Below, piece after piece: positions 14,612 to 22,193 of a stretch of 64,000 nucleotides of DNA; the stretch's first letter is position 1, and each line of letters starts with the position of its first letter. This DNA comes from AC-37 sp036389295. Lineage in GTDB: Bacteria > Actinomycetota > Thermoleophilia > Solirubrobacterales > Thermoleophilaceae. The position numbers and the translations under genes are program-made. The stretch lies in NCBI GenBank assembly GCA_036389295.1, contig DASVQB010000041.1, positions 1-64,000 on the forward strand, given 5' to 3'. Below the pieces are notes generated by a model, which was not told the origin of the DNA, did no database searches, and worked only from the letters and a program-made list of their open reading frames with translations.

Positions 14612-16714
14612 ATGTTGGAAACGAAAGATACCCGCCAGCCCGGATCGCGCTCGCTCCCGTGGGGCCGCTCGTACCTGATGTGCCCGCCCGAGCACTTCGA
14701 CGTCGCGTACTCGATAAACCCGTGGATGGACCTGGCGGTCGCCGTCGACCGCGGGCGCGCCCAGGCGCAGTGGGACGAGCTGGTGGCGGCGATCGAGCAG
14801 GCCGGGGCGAGCGTCGAGACGGCGACGCCGCGGCCGGGCCTTCCCGACATGGTGTTCACGGCGAACGCCGGGCTCGTGATCGGCGACGTGTTCGTCTCGG
14901 CGTCGATGCGCCACGCCGAGCGGCGCGGCGAGCGGTCCCACTTCGAGGCCTGGTTCGCCGCGCGCGGGCGGCGGGTCGAGGCGCTCGAGGCGGTGCAGGA
15001 GGGCGCCGGCGACGCGCTGCCGCTTGGCGGCGCGCTGGTCGCCGGCTTCCGGACGCGGTCGACCGCCGCCGCGTACGCCGAGCTGTCGCGGCGCACCGGC
15101 GCGCGGACGGTGGCCGTCGAGCTGGCCGACCCGCGCTTCTACCACCTCGACCTGGCGTTCTGCCCGCTCGGCGAGGGACGGGCGATGATCGTGCCGTCGG
15201 CGTTCGGCGAGGCGGGGCGGGCCGTGCTGTCCGAGCTGGTCCCCGAGCCGCTGCTGCTCGAGCCCGAGGAGGGCGAGGCCTTCTGCGCGAACTCCGTCGT
15301 GGTCGGGCGGACCGTGATCATGCCGGCCTGCCCGCCGCGTGTCAGGCGGCACCTCGAGGTGTGGGGCCTCGAGCCGGTCGTCGTGGACGTGAGCGAGTTC
15401 CTGAAGGCCGGCGGCGGCCCGCGCTGCCTGACGCTGGCGCTCGACGTGGAGGCCGAGCACGCCGGCGCCGAGCCCGAGCGGGCGGTCCGGCTGCGCGACC
15501 CCGCGATCGACCTCGCCGAGCGCCACGGCGCGCACAACTACGAGCCGCTCCCGATCGTCGTGGCCCGCGCCGACGGCGCGTGGGTCTGGGACGGCGAGGG
15601 CCGCCCCTACCTCGACGCGCTGGCGGCCTACTCGGCGCTCAACTTCGGCCACCGGCACCCGCGGCTCGTCGCGGCCGCGCGGCGGCAGCTCGACCGCGTG
15701 ACGCTCACGAGCCGCGCCTTCCACAACGACCAGCTCGGCCCGTTCTGCCAGGAGCTGGCGGAGCTGTGCGGCAAGGACCGCGTGCTGCCGATGAACACCG
15801 GCGCCGAGGGCGTCGAGACGGCGATCAAGGTCGCGCGCAAGTGGGGCTACGAGGTCCGCGGCGTGGCTCCGGACCGGGCGAAGGTCGTGGTCTGCGCCGG
15901 CAACTTCCACGGCCGGACGGTGACGATCGTGTCGTTCTCCGACGACCCGCTCGCGCGCGACGGGTTCGGCCCGTTCACGCCGGGGTTCGTCACCGTCCCG
16001 TACGGCGACCGCGAGGCGCTCGCCGACGCGCTCTCGGACGGCGACGCGGTCGCGTTCCTCGTCGAGCCGGTCCAGGGCGAGGCCGGCGTAGTGATCCCGC
16101 CGGACGGCTACCTCGCGGCGGCGCGCGAGCTGTGCACCGAGCGCGGCGTGCTGATGGTGGCCGACGAGATCCAGTCCGGGCTCGGCCGCACCGGCCGCAC
16201 CTTCGCGTGCGACCACGAGGGCGTGGTGCCCGACGTCTACGTGCTCGGCAAGGCGCTCGGCGGCGGGATCGTCCCGCTGTCGGCGGTGGTGGCCGACGAC
16301 GAGGTGCTGGGCGTCCTGCGGCCCGGCGAGCACGGCAGCACGTTCGGCGGCAACCCGCTCGCGTGCGCCGTCGGTCGCGAGGTGCTGCGGCTCGTGGAGA
16401 CCGGCGAGCACCAGGAGCGGAGCGCCCGGCTTGGGGCCCGCGCGCTGCGGGAGCTGCGCGAGGCGTCGCTGCCGCTCGTCGCCGGCGTCCGCGGGCGCGG
16501 GCTGTGGATCGGGATCGACCTGGTCGACGGCGCGCCGCCCGCCCGCGCGGTGTGCGAGCGGCTGCTCGACCGCGGCCTGCTCTGCAAGGACACGCACGAG
16601 ACGACGATCCGCCTCGCCCCGCCGCTCGTGCTGACCGACGACGACCTCGACTTCGCGCTGGCCGCGCTGCGACGCGAGCTGGGACCGGCCGAGCCCGCGC
16701 GCGCCGCGGCGTGA
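14612..16714 (+). CDS. Fused arginine-dihydrolase/DDAH-like domain plus ornithine aminotransferase
   Basis: A 700-residue two-enzyme chain. Residues ~15-285 are a guanidine-modifying (amidinotransferase-fold) domain: LMCPPEHFDVAYSINPWM, PDMVFTANAG, catalytic His178 (RFYHLDLAFCPL) and nucleophile Cys272 (GGGPRCLT). Residues ~300-700 are a class-III aminotransferase closest to ornithine aminotransferase: HGAHNYEPLPIVVARADG, NTGAEGVETAIKVARKWGY, NFHGRT, VADEIQSGLGRTG (D518) and the PLP lysine K547 (VLGKALGGG). The first domain keeps the INPWM and FTAN asparagines that I recall as marking arginine dihydrolases, which release ornithine from arginine. The chain would then yield glutamate-5-semialdehyde. 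Start: ATG 14612 sits 7 bases after a GATAAT -10 and has no ribosome binding site, so it may be leaderless; ATG 14603 is also possible. Substrate of the first domain is not proven. Confidence 0.88.
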   Translation: MLETKDTRQPGSRSLPWGRSYLMCPPEHFDVAYSINPWMDLAVAVDRGRAQAQWDELVAAIEQAGASVETATPRPGLPDMVFTANAGLVIGDVFVSASMRHAERRGERSHFEAWFAARGRRVEALEAVQEGAGDALPLGGALVAGFRTRSTAAAYAELSRRTGARTVAVELADPRFYHLDLAFCPLGEGRAMIVPSAFGEAGRAVLSELVPEPLLLEPEEGEAFCANSVVVGRTVIMPACPPRVRRHLEVWGLEPVVVDVSEFLKAGGGPRCLTLALDVEAEHAGAEPERAVRLRDPAIDLAERHGAHNYEPLPIVVARADGAWVWDGEGRPYLDALAAYSALNFGHRHPRLVAAARRQLDRVTLTSRAFHNDQLGPFCQELAELCGKDRVLPMNTGAEGVETAIKVARKWGYEVRGVAPDRAKVVVCAGNFHGRTVTIVSFSDDPLARDGFGPFTPGFVTVPYGDREALADALSDGDAVAFLVEPVQGEAGVVIPPDGYLAAARELCTERGVLMVADEIQSGLGRTGRTFACDHEGVVPDVYVLGKALGGGIVPLSAVVADDEVLGVLRPGEHGSTFGGNPLACAVGREVLRLVETGEHQERSARLGARALRELREASLPLVAGVRGRGLWIGIDLVDGAPPARAVCERLLDRGLLCKDTHETTIRLAPPLVLTDDDLDFALAALRRELGPAEPARAAA

Positions 16715-16718
16715 CCCC

Positions 16719-17165
16719 CTAGTTCGCGCAGTCCTTGAAGCCGTAGTCCTTCGCGAGCCGGTCGGCGGCGTCGAACGGGCCGCGCTGCGACTTCAGGATC
16801 GCCAGCGAGGCGGTCGGGTCCTGGCCGGCCTGCTCGAGCGACGCGATGCCCGCCTGCACCGCCGTGTAGATCGCGTCGAGCTTCGACTCGTCGCCGTCGG
16901 GCTTCTCGAGCTCGCGCAGCTTGGCGAGCCTGGCCTTCTGGAGCGGCACGACCTCGCGGATCGCGGACTGCGCCTCCTCCGGCTGGGGGTCCTGCTGGTC
17001 CTCGAACGACTTCTCGACGATCGCCTGGTTCTCCTTGTCGCCCTGGGCGCAGATCGCGTCGGCCTTCTCGATGTAGTCGGCCTTCGAGACCCCGTCGTCG
17101 CCGCCGCAGGCGACGAGCCCGAGCGCGAGCGATCCGGCGAGCACTGCGGCGAGCAAGCCCTTCAT
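16719..17165 (-). CDS. Small secreted lipoprotein
   Basis: A 148-residue protein with a lipoprotein signal: basic start, hydrophobic stretch and lipobox LVAC with Cys20. The mature part is helical and highly charged (KADYIEKADAICAQGDKENQ, RLAKLRELEKPDGDESKLDAIYTAV) with a C-terminal Cys in FKDCAN that may pair with the Cys of DAICAQ. This pattern is common in actinobacterial surface lipoproteins of unknown role. GGAAGGGG precedes the ATG at good spacing. It is convergent with the arginine/ornithine fusion gene and divergent from the oxidoreductase at 17313. Confidence 0.82.
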   Translation of the reverse strand: MKGLLAAVLAGSLALGLVACGGDDGVSKADYIEKADAICAQGDKENQAIVEKSFEDQQDPQPEEAQSAIREVVPLQKARLAKLRELEKPDGDESKLDAIYTAVQAGIASLEQAGQDPTASLAILKSQRGPFDAADRLAKDYGFKDCAN

Positions 17166-17312
17166 CGACGATCCCCTTCCGGTGGTTGGCGCGCCGCAGG
17201 CTAGCGACGCCGGCGGCGGCCGGCCCGGACGCCGTAACGGCCGAGCCGCGGCCGAGACTCACGTCTGATAGACGCCGGTCCTCGAGACCTGCGAAGCGAG
17301 CGAGGAGCCAGG

Positions 17313-18671
17313 ATGGGGCACTACGACGTCATCGTCATCGGCCAGGGGCCCGCCGGCGAGCACTGCGCGGGGCGGCTCGCCGAGGGCGGCGCGAAGGTCG
17401 CGGTGGTGGAGCGCGAGCTGGTCGGCGGGGAGTGCTCCTACTGGGCGTGCATCCCCTCGAAGACGCTCCTGCGGCCGGGCGAGGCGATCGCGCAGGCCCG
17501 CGAGGCGCCCGGCGCGCGCGAGGCGGTGACGGGCGAGCTGGACGCCGGGCAGGCCTTCGCCTGGCGCGACTTCATGGTCTCGGACTACGACGACTCCGCC
17601 CAGGCGAAGTGGCTCGAGTCGGAGGGCATCGAGCTGCTGCGCGGCAGCGGGCGGATCGCCGGACCGGGCCGCGTGACCGTGGACGGCGCCGAGCACACGG
17701 CCGACCACGTCGTGATCTCGACCGGCTCCGACCCGGCGATCCCGCCGGTCGACGGGCTCGACGGGCTCGACGGGGTCTGGACCAACCGCGGCGTCACGGA
17801 GCTGAGCGAGGTCCCGCGCCGGATGCTCGTGCTGGGCGGCGGGCCGGTCGGCGTCGAGATGTCGCAGGCCGTCCACCGGATGGGCGCCGAGGTGGCGCTC
17901 GTCGAGGGCGGCGACCGCGTCCTCTCGCGCGAGCCCCGCCGCCTCGGGGAGGCGCTCGGCGACGCGCTGAGCAGCGAGGGGATCGAGCTGCACCTCGGCA
18001 CGCACGCCGCGTCCGCCCGCCGCGAGGGCGGCGAGTACGTGCTGGAGCTCGAGAGCGGCGCGACGCTCCGCGGCGACCGGCTGCTCGTGGCCACCGGCCG
18101 ACGCCCGCGCACCGAGGGCGTCGGCCTCGAGACCGTGGGGATCGAGCCCGGCGAGCGCGGCGAGGTCCCGGTCGACTCGCGCCTCTCGGCCGGCGACGGG
18201 CTCTGGGCGATCGGCGACGTGACCGGCGTCTGGCCGCTCACCTACGTCGGCAAGTACCAGGGCCGCGTCGTGGCGGCGAACATCCTCGGGACCGGCGCCG
18301 AGGCGAGCTACGACGCCGTGCCGCGGGTGGTCTTCACCGACCCGCAGGCGGCGGCGGTCGGCGCGGCGGAGGGCGAGGTCGAGGCCACGGTCGAGCTGTC
18401 CGGGGTCGCCCGCACCTCGACCTACACCCGCGCGTACGACGAGCGGCCGGGCTTCCTAACCGTCGTCTCCGACCGCCGGCGCCTGACCGGCGCCTACGCC
18501 CTCGGCCCCGAGGCCGGCGAGTGGCTCCAGCAGGCGACGCTCGCGATCCGCGCGGAGGTCCCGCTCGAGGTGCTGCACGACACGATCCAACCGTTCCCCA
18601 CCTTCTCCGAGGCGTTCCTTCACGCGCTCCTGAAGCTGGGGCACGACGTCCCGACGGAGGTCGCTCCATGA
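17313..18671 (+). CDS. Class I pyridine nucleotide-disulfide oxidoreductase
   Basis: A 452-residue FAD/NAD(P) enzyme of the dihydrolipoamide dehydrogenase / mercuric reductase fold. FAD site VIVIGQGPAGEHCAGRLA, redox-active disulfide GGECSYWACIPSKT (Cys-x4-Cys), NAD(P) site MLVLGGGPVGVEMSQ, second FAD motif GLWAIGDVTG, and a C-terminal interface domain. The usual interface motif with a catalytic His before Pro-Thr-x-x-Glu reads IQPFPTFSE here, so Phe replaces the catalytic His. It may use a quinone or another acceptor rather than a dithiol substrate; that is inference. Its stop overlaps the ATG of the next gene. Confidence 0.85.
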   Translation: MGHYDVIVIGQGPAGEHCAGRLAEGGAKVAVVERELVGGECSYWACIPSKTLLRPGEAIAQAREAPGAREAVTGELDAGQAFAWRDFMVSDYDDSAQAKWLESEGIELLRGSGRIAGPGRVTVDGAEHTADHVVISTGSDPAIPPVDGLDGLDGVWTNRGVTELSEVPRRMLVLGGGPVGVEMSQAVHRMGAEVALVEGGDRVLSREPRRLGEALGDALSSEGIELHLGTHAASARREGGEYVLELESGATLRGDRLLVATGRRPRTEGVGLETVGIEPGERGEVPVDSRLSAGDGLWAIGDVTGVWPLTYVGKYQGRVVAANILGTGAEASYDAVPRVVFTDPQAAAVGAAEGEVEATVELSGVARTSTYTRAYDERPGFLTVVSDRRRLTGAYALGPEAGEWLQQATLAIRAEVPLEVLHDTIQPFPTFSEAFLHALLKLGHDVPTEVAP

Positions 18672-19354
18672 AGCTCAAGGCCCTGCTCCTCAACTGCACG
18701 CTGAAGAGGTCGCCCGAGCCGTCCAACACGCAGGCGCTGATGGACCGCGTGATCGAGGTGCTCGAGTCGCTCGACGTCGAGTGCGAGACCGTCCGGGTGG
18801 TCGACTTCGAAGTGCCGTTCGGCGTCGCCAGCGACATGGGCGACGGCGACGAGTGGCCGCAGATCCTGGAGAAGGTCCTCGCGGCCGACATCCTGATCGT
18901 CGGCACGCCGATCTGGTTCGGCGTCCGCGGCAGCGTCGCCCAGCTCGTGATCGAGCGCCTCGACGGCACCTACAACACCACCAACGACGTGGGCCAGTAC
19001 CCGCTCTACAACACGGTCGCGGGCGTGGTCGTCACCGGCAACGAGGACGGCGCCCACGACGCCGCGGCCACCACGCTGTTCAACCTCTCGCACCTCGGCT
19101 GCACGATCCCGCCGAACGCCGACACGTACTGGCTCGGGAGCGCCGGCCCGGGCCCGTCGTACATCGAGGCCGAGGGCTGGAACCACCCCTACACGCAGAA
19201 GACGACGAGCTGGATGGCCCACAACGTCGTGCACCTGGCGCGGATGCTCAAGGAGCGGCCGATCCCGCCGGAGGGCAACACGGTGCCGGGCTGGCAGCCG
19301 CCGGACTGCACGCCCGAGCAGCGGCGCAGCGAGGGCGCCGGGCACCTCGGCTAG
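18668..19354 (+). CDS. Flavodoxin-fold NAD(P)H-dependent FMN oxidoreductase
   Basis: A 228-residue protein of the NADPH-dependent FMN reductase / flavodoxin-like family: start KALLLNCTLKRSPEPSNTQALMDRV (phosphate loop for FMN), ILIVGTPIWFGVRGSVAQLVIERLDG, and GVVVTGNEDGAHDAAATTLFNLSHLGCTIP. It transfers electrons from NAD(P)H through FMN to quinones, nitro- or azo-compounds or other flavins. It is co-translated with the upstream FAD disulfide oxidoreductase (ATGA overlap), suggesting an electron-transfer pair. Exact substrate unknown. Confidence 0.87.
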   Translation: MKLKALLLNCTLKRSPEPSNTQALMDRVIEVLESLDVECETVRVVDFEVPFGVASDMGDGDEWPQILEKVLAADILIVGTPIWFGVRGSVAQLVIERLDGTYNTTNDVGQYPLYNTVAGVVVTGNEDGAHDAAATTLFNLSHLGCTIPPNADTYWLGSAGPGPSYIEAEGWNHPYTQKTTSWMAHNVVHLARMLKERPIPPEGNTVPGWQPPDCTPEQRRSEGAGHLG

Positions 19355-19424
19355 CGGCGGCGCGGCGCGCCGCCGCGCCCGAGCCCGCTAGCTTGCCGCC
19401 CGCATCCGACCTGAAGGGAGAGCC

Positions 19425-20195
19425 GTGAACCTCGAGGGAGCCGGGACGCTGGTGGCCGGCGGTGCGTCCGGCCTCGGCGCCGCCGCGGTCAGGGCGCTCG
19501 CCGAGCGCCGCGCGCGCGTCGCGATCGTGGACATCGACGACGAGAAGGGCGAGGCGCTGGCGTCCGAGTTCCCGGGCGGCGGCGGCGTCTTCTTCCACGC
19601 CGACGTGACCGACGAGGCGCAGGTCGAGGCCGCGATCCGCGGGACCGTGGACGCGTTCGGCGAGCTGCGGTTCGCGGTGGCGAGCGCGGGCGTCGGGTGG
19701 GCCGAGCGGGTGGCCGGCAAGGAGGGAGCGGCGAAGCTCCAGCCGTTCGAGCTCGTGCTCCGGATCAACCTGATCGGCACCTACAACGTGCTGCGACTGG
19801 CCGCCGCCGCGATGAACGCGAACGACCCCGACCCGGGCGGCGAGCGCGGCGCCGTGGTCATGACCGCCTCGATCGCCGCGTTCGACGGGCAGATCGGCCA
19901 GACGGCCTACTCGGCGTCGAAGGGCGGGATCGTCGGCCTGACGCTGCCGGCGGCGCGCGACCTCGCGAGCCGCGGCATCCGCGTGTGCACGATCGCGCCG
20001 GGCACGTTCGACACGCCGCTCCTGGCCGCGCTGCCCGAGGAGGGCCGGCAGGCGCTCGGCGAGCAGATCCCGTTCCCGAGCCGGCTCGGCCGGCCCGAGG
20101 AGTACGCGGACCTCGCCGTCCACATCGCGGAGAACGCGATGCTGAACGGCGAGACGATCCGGCTGGACGGGGCGCTGCGGATGCCGCCGCGGTAG
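19425..20195 (+). CDS. Short-chain dehydrogenase, HSD10-like 3-hydroxyacyl-CoA type
   Basis: A 256-residue classical SDR: cofactor loop GGASGLGAAAVRALAE with an acidic IVDIDDEKGE after strand 2, favouring NAD(H); ASAGVGWAER; catalytic Ser in VMTASIAAFDG and YSASK motif (Tyr, Lys). The C-terminal part (ICTIAPGTFDTPLLAALPEE-like stretch, then IPFPSRLGRPEEYADLA) is the pattern of type II 3-hydroxyacyl-CoA / 2-methyl-3-hydroxybutyryl-CoA dehydrogenases. The thiolase 0.8 kb downstream would fit a beta-oxidation role. GTG start with AGGGAGA before it. Fold is certain, substrate likely but not shown. Confidence 0.85.
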   Translation: MNLEGAGTLVAGGASGLGAAAVRALAERRARVAIVDIDDEKGEALASEFPGGGGVFFHADVTDEAQVEAAIRGTVDAFGELRFAVASAGVGWAERVAGKEGAAKLQPFELVLRINLIGTYNVLRLAAAAMNANDPDPGGERGAVVMTASIAAFDGQIGQTAYSASKGGIVGLTLPAARDLASRGIRVCTIAPGTFDTPLLAALPEEGRQALGEQIPFPSRLGRPEEYADLAVHIAENAMLNGETIRLDGALRMPPR

Positions 20196-20217
20196 CGGCG
20201 GCCCGCAGCCGTCGCCC

Positions 20218-20472
20218 CTAGCGGCCGGTGGCCGCCTTCGCGCGGCTCGCGGCCGCGGTGCCCGCGCGCTTCGCGGCCGTGCCGGCCCGCTTCGCCGCGG
20301 TCCCGGCCTGCTTGGCGGCCGTGCCCGCCTGCCTCGCGGCGGACTGGGCGCTCTTCGACGCGGTTCCCGCCGAGCGCTTCGCCTGCGAGGCGCTGCGACC
20401 GGCAGCCTTCTGCTTGCGCGTCGCCGCCGCCTTCTTGGCCGCGGCGCTCCTCTGAGCCGTGGTCTGCGCCAT
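20218..20472 (-). CDS. Histone H1-like Ala/Lys-rich protein
   Basis: An 84-residue, strongly basic protein made almost only of Ala, Lys, Arg, Thr, Ser and Gly. The C-terminal half is a tandem repeat of about seven residues (AGTAAKR, AGTAAKQ). It resembles the Lys/Ala-rich tails of bacterial histone-H1-like and HU-fusion proteins, which coat DNA without sequence preference. An AGGAGG lies at good spacing before the ATG at 20472, so strong translation is expected. It is divergent from the cold-shock gene. DNA binding is inferred from composition. Confidence 0.72.
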   Translation of the reverse strand: MAQTTAQRSAAAKKAAATRKQKAAGRSASQAKRSAGTASKSAQSAARQAGTAAKQAGTAAKRAGTAAKRAGTAAASRAKAATGR

Positions 20473-20700
20473 TCAGGTGCCTCCTTCCACGGTTCGCTGT
20501 CACCACCGGCCGTACCCGTGCAGGCGGCGCGGAAACGCGCGGGACGGGCGCTGCGGGCGGTCCCGGGAGGCCACCGTCGTGCTACGGTCGGTGCAGGGCC
20601 GGGCCCCGCCCGGCAGAGCAGTGCAGGCGTTCACGGGGCGTTGTCGCAAGAGCTTCCTCCGAGATCACCAGGCACCAAGACATTCGGAGGCAAGAGAGAC
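20473..20700 (+). promoter_or_regulatory. Intergenic region with cold-shock gene leader
   Basis: This stretch lies between the H1-like gene and the cold-shock gene. It contains a perfect 7-bp hairpin with a 3-base loop (GCCGGGC ccc GCCCGGC, 20598-20614) and the possible Shine-Dalgarno-masking arms described separately (20656-20690). No coding frame is convincing. The promoter position was not clear to me. Confidence 0.45.
20656..20690 (+). promoter_or_regulatory. Possible Shine-Dalgarno-sequestering hairpin of the cold-shock mRNA
   Basis: CCTCCGA (20656-20662) is the exact complement of TCGGAGG (20684-20690), which contains the only ribosome binding site (GGAGG) of the cold-shock gene. The 21-base loop allows a 7-bp stem that would hide the site. 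Such a switch would suit temperature control, but a 7-bp match may be chance. Confidence 0.4.
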
Positions 20701-20904
20701 ATGCCCACGGGAACCGTCAAGTGGTTCAGCGACGACAAGGGGTACGGCTTCATCACCCCTGACGACGGCGGCAAGGACGTCTTCGTCCACCACTCCGGGA
20801 TCGCCGGCAACGGCTTCCGCTCGCTCCAGGACGGTGCGAAGGTGTCGTACGAGGCCGAGCAGGGCGACAAGGGCCCGAAGGCCGTGAACGTCACGCCTAT
20901 CTAG
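20701..20904 (+). CDS. Cold-shock-domain protein (CspA family)
   Basis: A 67-residue single cold-shock domain: GTVKWFSDDKGYGFITPDDG holds RNP1 (KGYGFI) and DVFVHHSGI holds RNP2 (VFVHH). It binds single-stranded RNA and DNA and prevents secondary structure in mRNAs. GGAGG stands 10 bases before the ATG. The transcript ends at a strong terminator (20916-20935). Control may lie in the leader hairpin at 20656-20690. Very secure family call. Confidence 0.95.
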   Translation: MPTGTVKWFSDDKGYGFITPDDGGKDVFVHHSGIAGNGFRSLQDGAKVSYEAEQGDKGPKAVNVTPI

Positions 20905-20915
20905 ACTCTCGGGAC

Positions 20916-20935
20916 GGGCGCGCGAGCGCCCTTTT
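20916..20935 (+). terminator. Rho-independent terminator after the cold-shock gene
   Basis: GGGCGC, loop GCGA, GCGCCC, then TTTT: a perfect 6-bp stem with a GNRA-type loop, 12 bases past the stop codon. It separates the cold-shock gene from the thiolase gene, whose ATG is 35 bases further on. Confidence 0.85.
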
Positions 20936-20969
20936 CGCCGCCAGCTCCCCCGAACAAGGACCGAAGCCA

Positions 20970-22154
20970 ATGCCTGAAGCCGTGATCGTCGATGCCGTCA
21001 GGACGCCCATCGGACGCGCCTTCAAGGGCTCCCTCACCCAGGTGCGCCCCGACGACCTGACCGCGTTCGTCGTCGACCAGCTCCTCGAGCGCAACCCCGA
21101 GGTCGCGCCCGACTCCGTCGACGACCTCGTCTGCGGCTGCGGCCTCACCCAGTGGGAGCAGGCGTTCAACATCGGCCGGATCGCGGTGCTCTTGTCGGAG
21201 AAGCTGCCGGACTCGGTCACGGGGGCGACGGTCTCGCGCTACTGCGCGTCGAGCCTGAACGCGATCCAGATCGCCGCCGACTCGATCCGCGCCGGCACCG
21301 CCGACACCTACGTGGCGGCCGGGGTCGAGTCGGTCAGCCGGGTGGGGCCCTTCAGCGAGAACATCCCGCGGAGCGAGGACAACCCGGAGCTGGGGCAGAA
21401 CACGAAGCTCCAGGGCAGGGACGGCACCCCGAACGCGTACATCTCGATGGGCGAGACGGCCGAGAACGTGGCCGACCGCTTCAACGTCTCGCGCGAGGAC
21501 ATGGACGAGTACGCCAAGCGGTCCCAGGACCTGGCGGTCGAGTCGCGCGACGAGGGCTTCTTCGACCGCGAGATCGTGGCGGTCGAGACGCCCGACCACG
21601 GCACGGTCGACAAGGACGACGGCCCGCGTCCGGGAACGACCCTCGAGAAGCTCGCCCAGCTCGAGCCGGCCTTCCGCGAGGAGGGCGGCCGGGTGACGGC
21701 CGGCAACTCGTGCCCCCTGAACGACGGCGCGGCCGCGGTGCTGCTCACCTCGGACGAGCGGGCGAGCGAGCTCGGCCTCAAGCCGCGGGCCCGCGTGATC
21801 GCCGCCGCCACGAGCGGCCTCGAGCCCGAGATCATGGGCGTGGCCCCGATCGGCGCGATCCACAACGTGCTGAAGAAGGCCGGCATGACGATCGGCGACG
21901 TCGACGTCGTGGAGCTGAACGAGGCGTTCGCCGCCCAGGTCATCCCGATCATGGAGAAGTGCGAGATCCCGCTCGAGAAGCTGAACCCGCACGGCGGCGC
22001 GATCGCGCTCGGCCACCCGTTCGGGATGACCGGCGCGCGCATCATGACGACGCTGCTGAACGACCTCGAGACCGACGACAAGCAGATCGGCCTCGAGACG
22101 ATGTGCGTGGCCGGCGGGCAGGGCTTCGCGATGATCGTCGAGCGGCTGAACTAG
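20970..22154 (+). CDS. Acetyl-CoA C-acyltransferase (thiolase)
   Basis: A 394-residue thiolase. The acyl-accepting nucleophile is C92 in TVSRYCASSLNAIQIA; the C-terminal active site shows NPHGGAIALGHPFGMTGARI (His) and MCVAGGQGFAMIVERL (Cys). The VNELNEAFAAQ motif appears as VVELNEAFAAQVIP. These are the motifs of degradative 3-ketoacyl-CoA thiolases (FadA type); acetoacetyl-CoA thiolase is also possible. It likely cleaves 3-ketoacyl-CoA in beta-oxidation. No fadB partner is adjacent; the SDR at 19425 could supply the hydroxyacyl-CoA dehydrogenase step. Confidence 0.92.
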   Translation: MPEAVIVDAVRTPIGRAFKGSLTQVRPDDLTAFVVDQLLERNPEVAPDSVDDLVCGCGLTQWEQAFNIGRIAVLLSEKLPDSVTGATVSRYCASSLNAIQIAADSIRAGTADTYVAAGVESVSRVGPFSENIPRSEDNPELGQNTKLQGRDGTPNAYISMGETAENVADRFNVSREDMDEYAKRSQDLAVESRDEGFFDREIVAVETPDHGTVDKDDGPRPGTTLEKLAQLEPAFREEGGRVTAGNSCPLNDGAAAVLLTSDERASELGLKPRARVIAAATSGLEPEIMGVAPIGAIHNVLKKAGMTIGDVDVVELNEAFAAQVIPIMEKCEIPLEKLNPHGGAIALGHPFGMTGARIMTTLLNDLETDDKQIGLETMCVAGGQGFAMIVERLN

Positions 22155-22193
22155 TCCGGTTGCCCCCGGCGCCGGCCGGGTAAAGGGCCACCC

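Noticed and set aside
13058..16597. Very long minus-strand open frame across egtD, Lrp and the fusion gene
   Set aside because: It is a shadow of the plus-strand codons in GC-rich DNA; the translated sequence has no recognisable domains, while the other strand and frames hold conserved enzymes.
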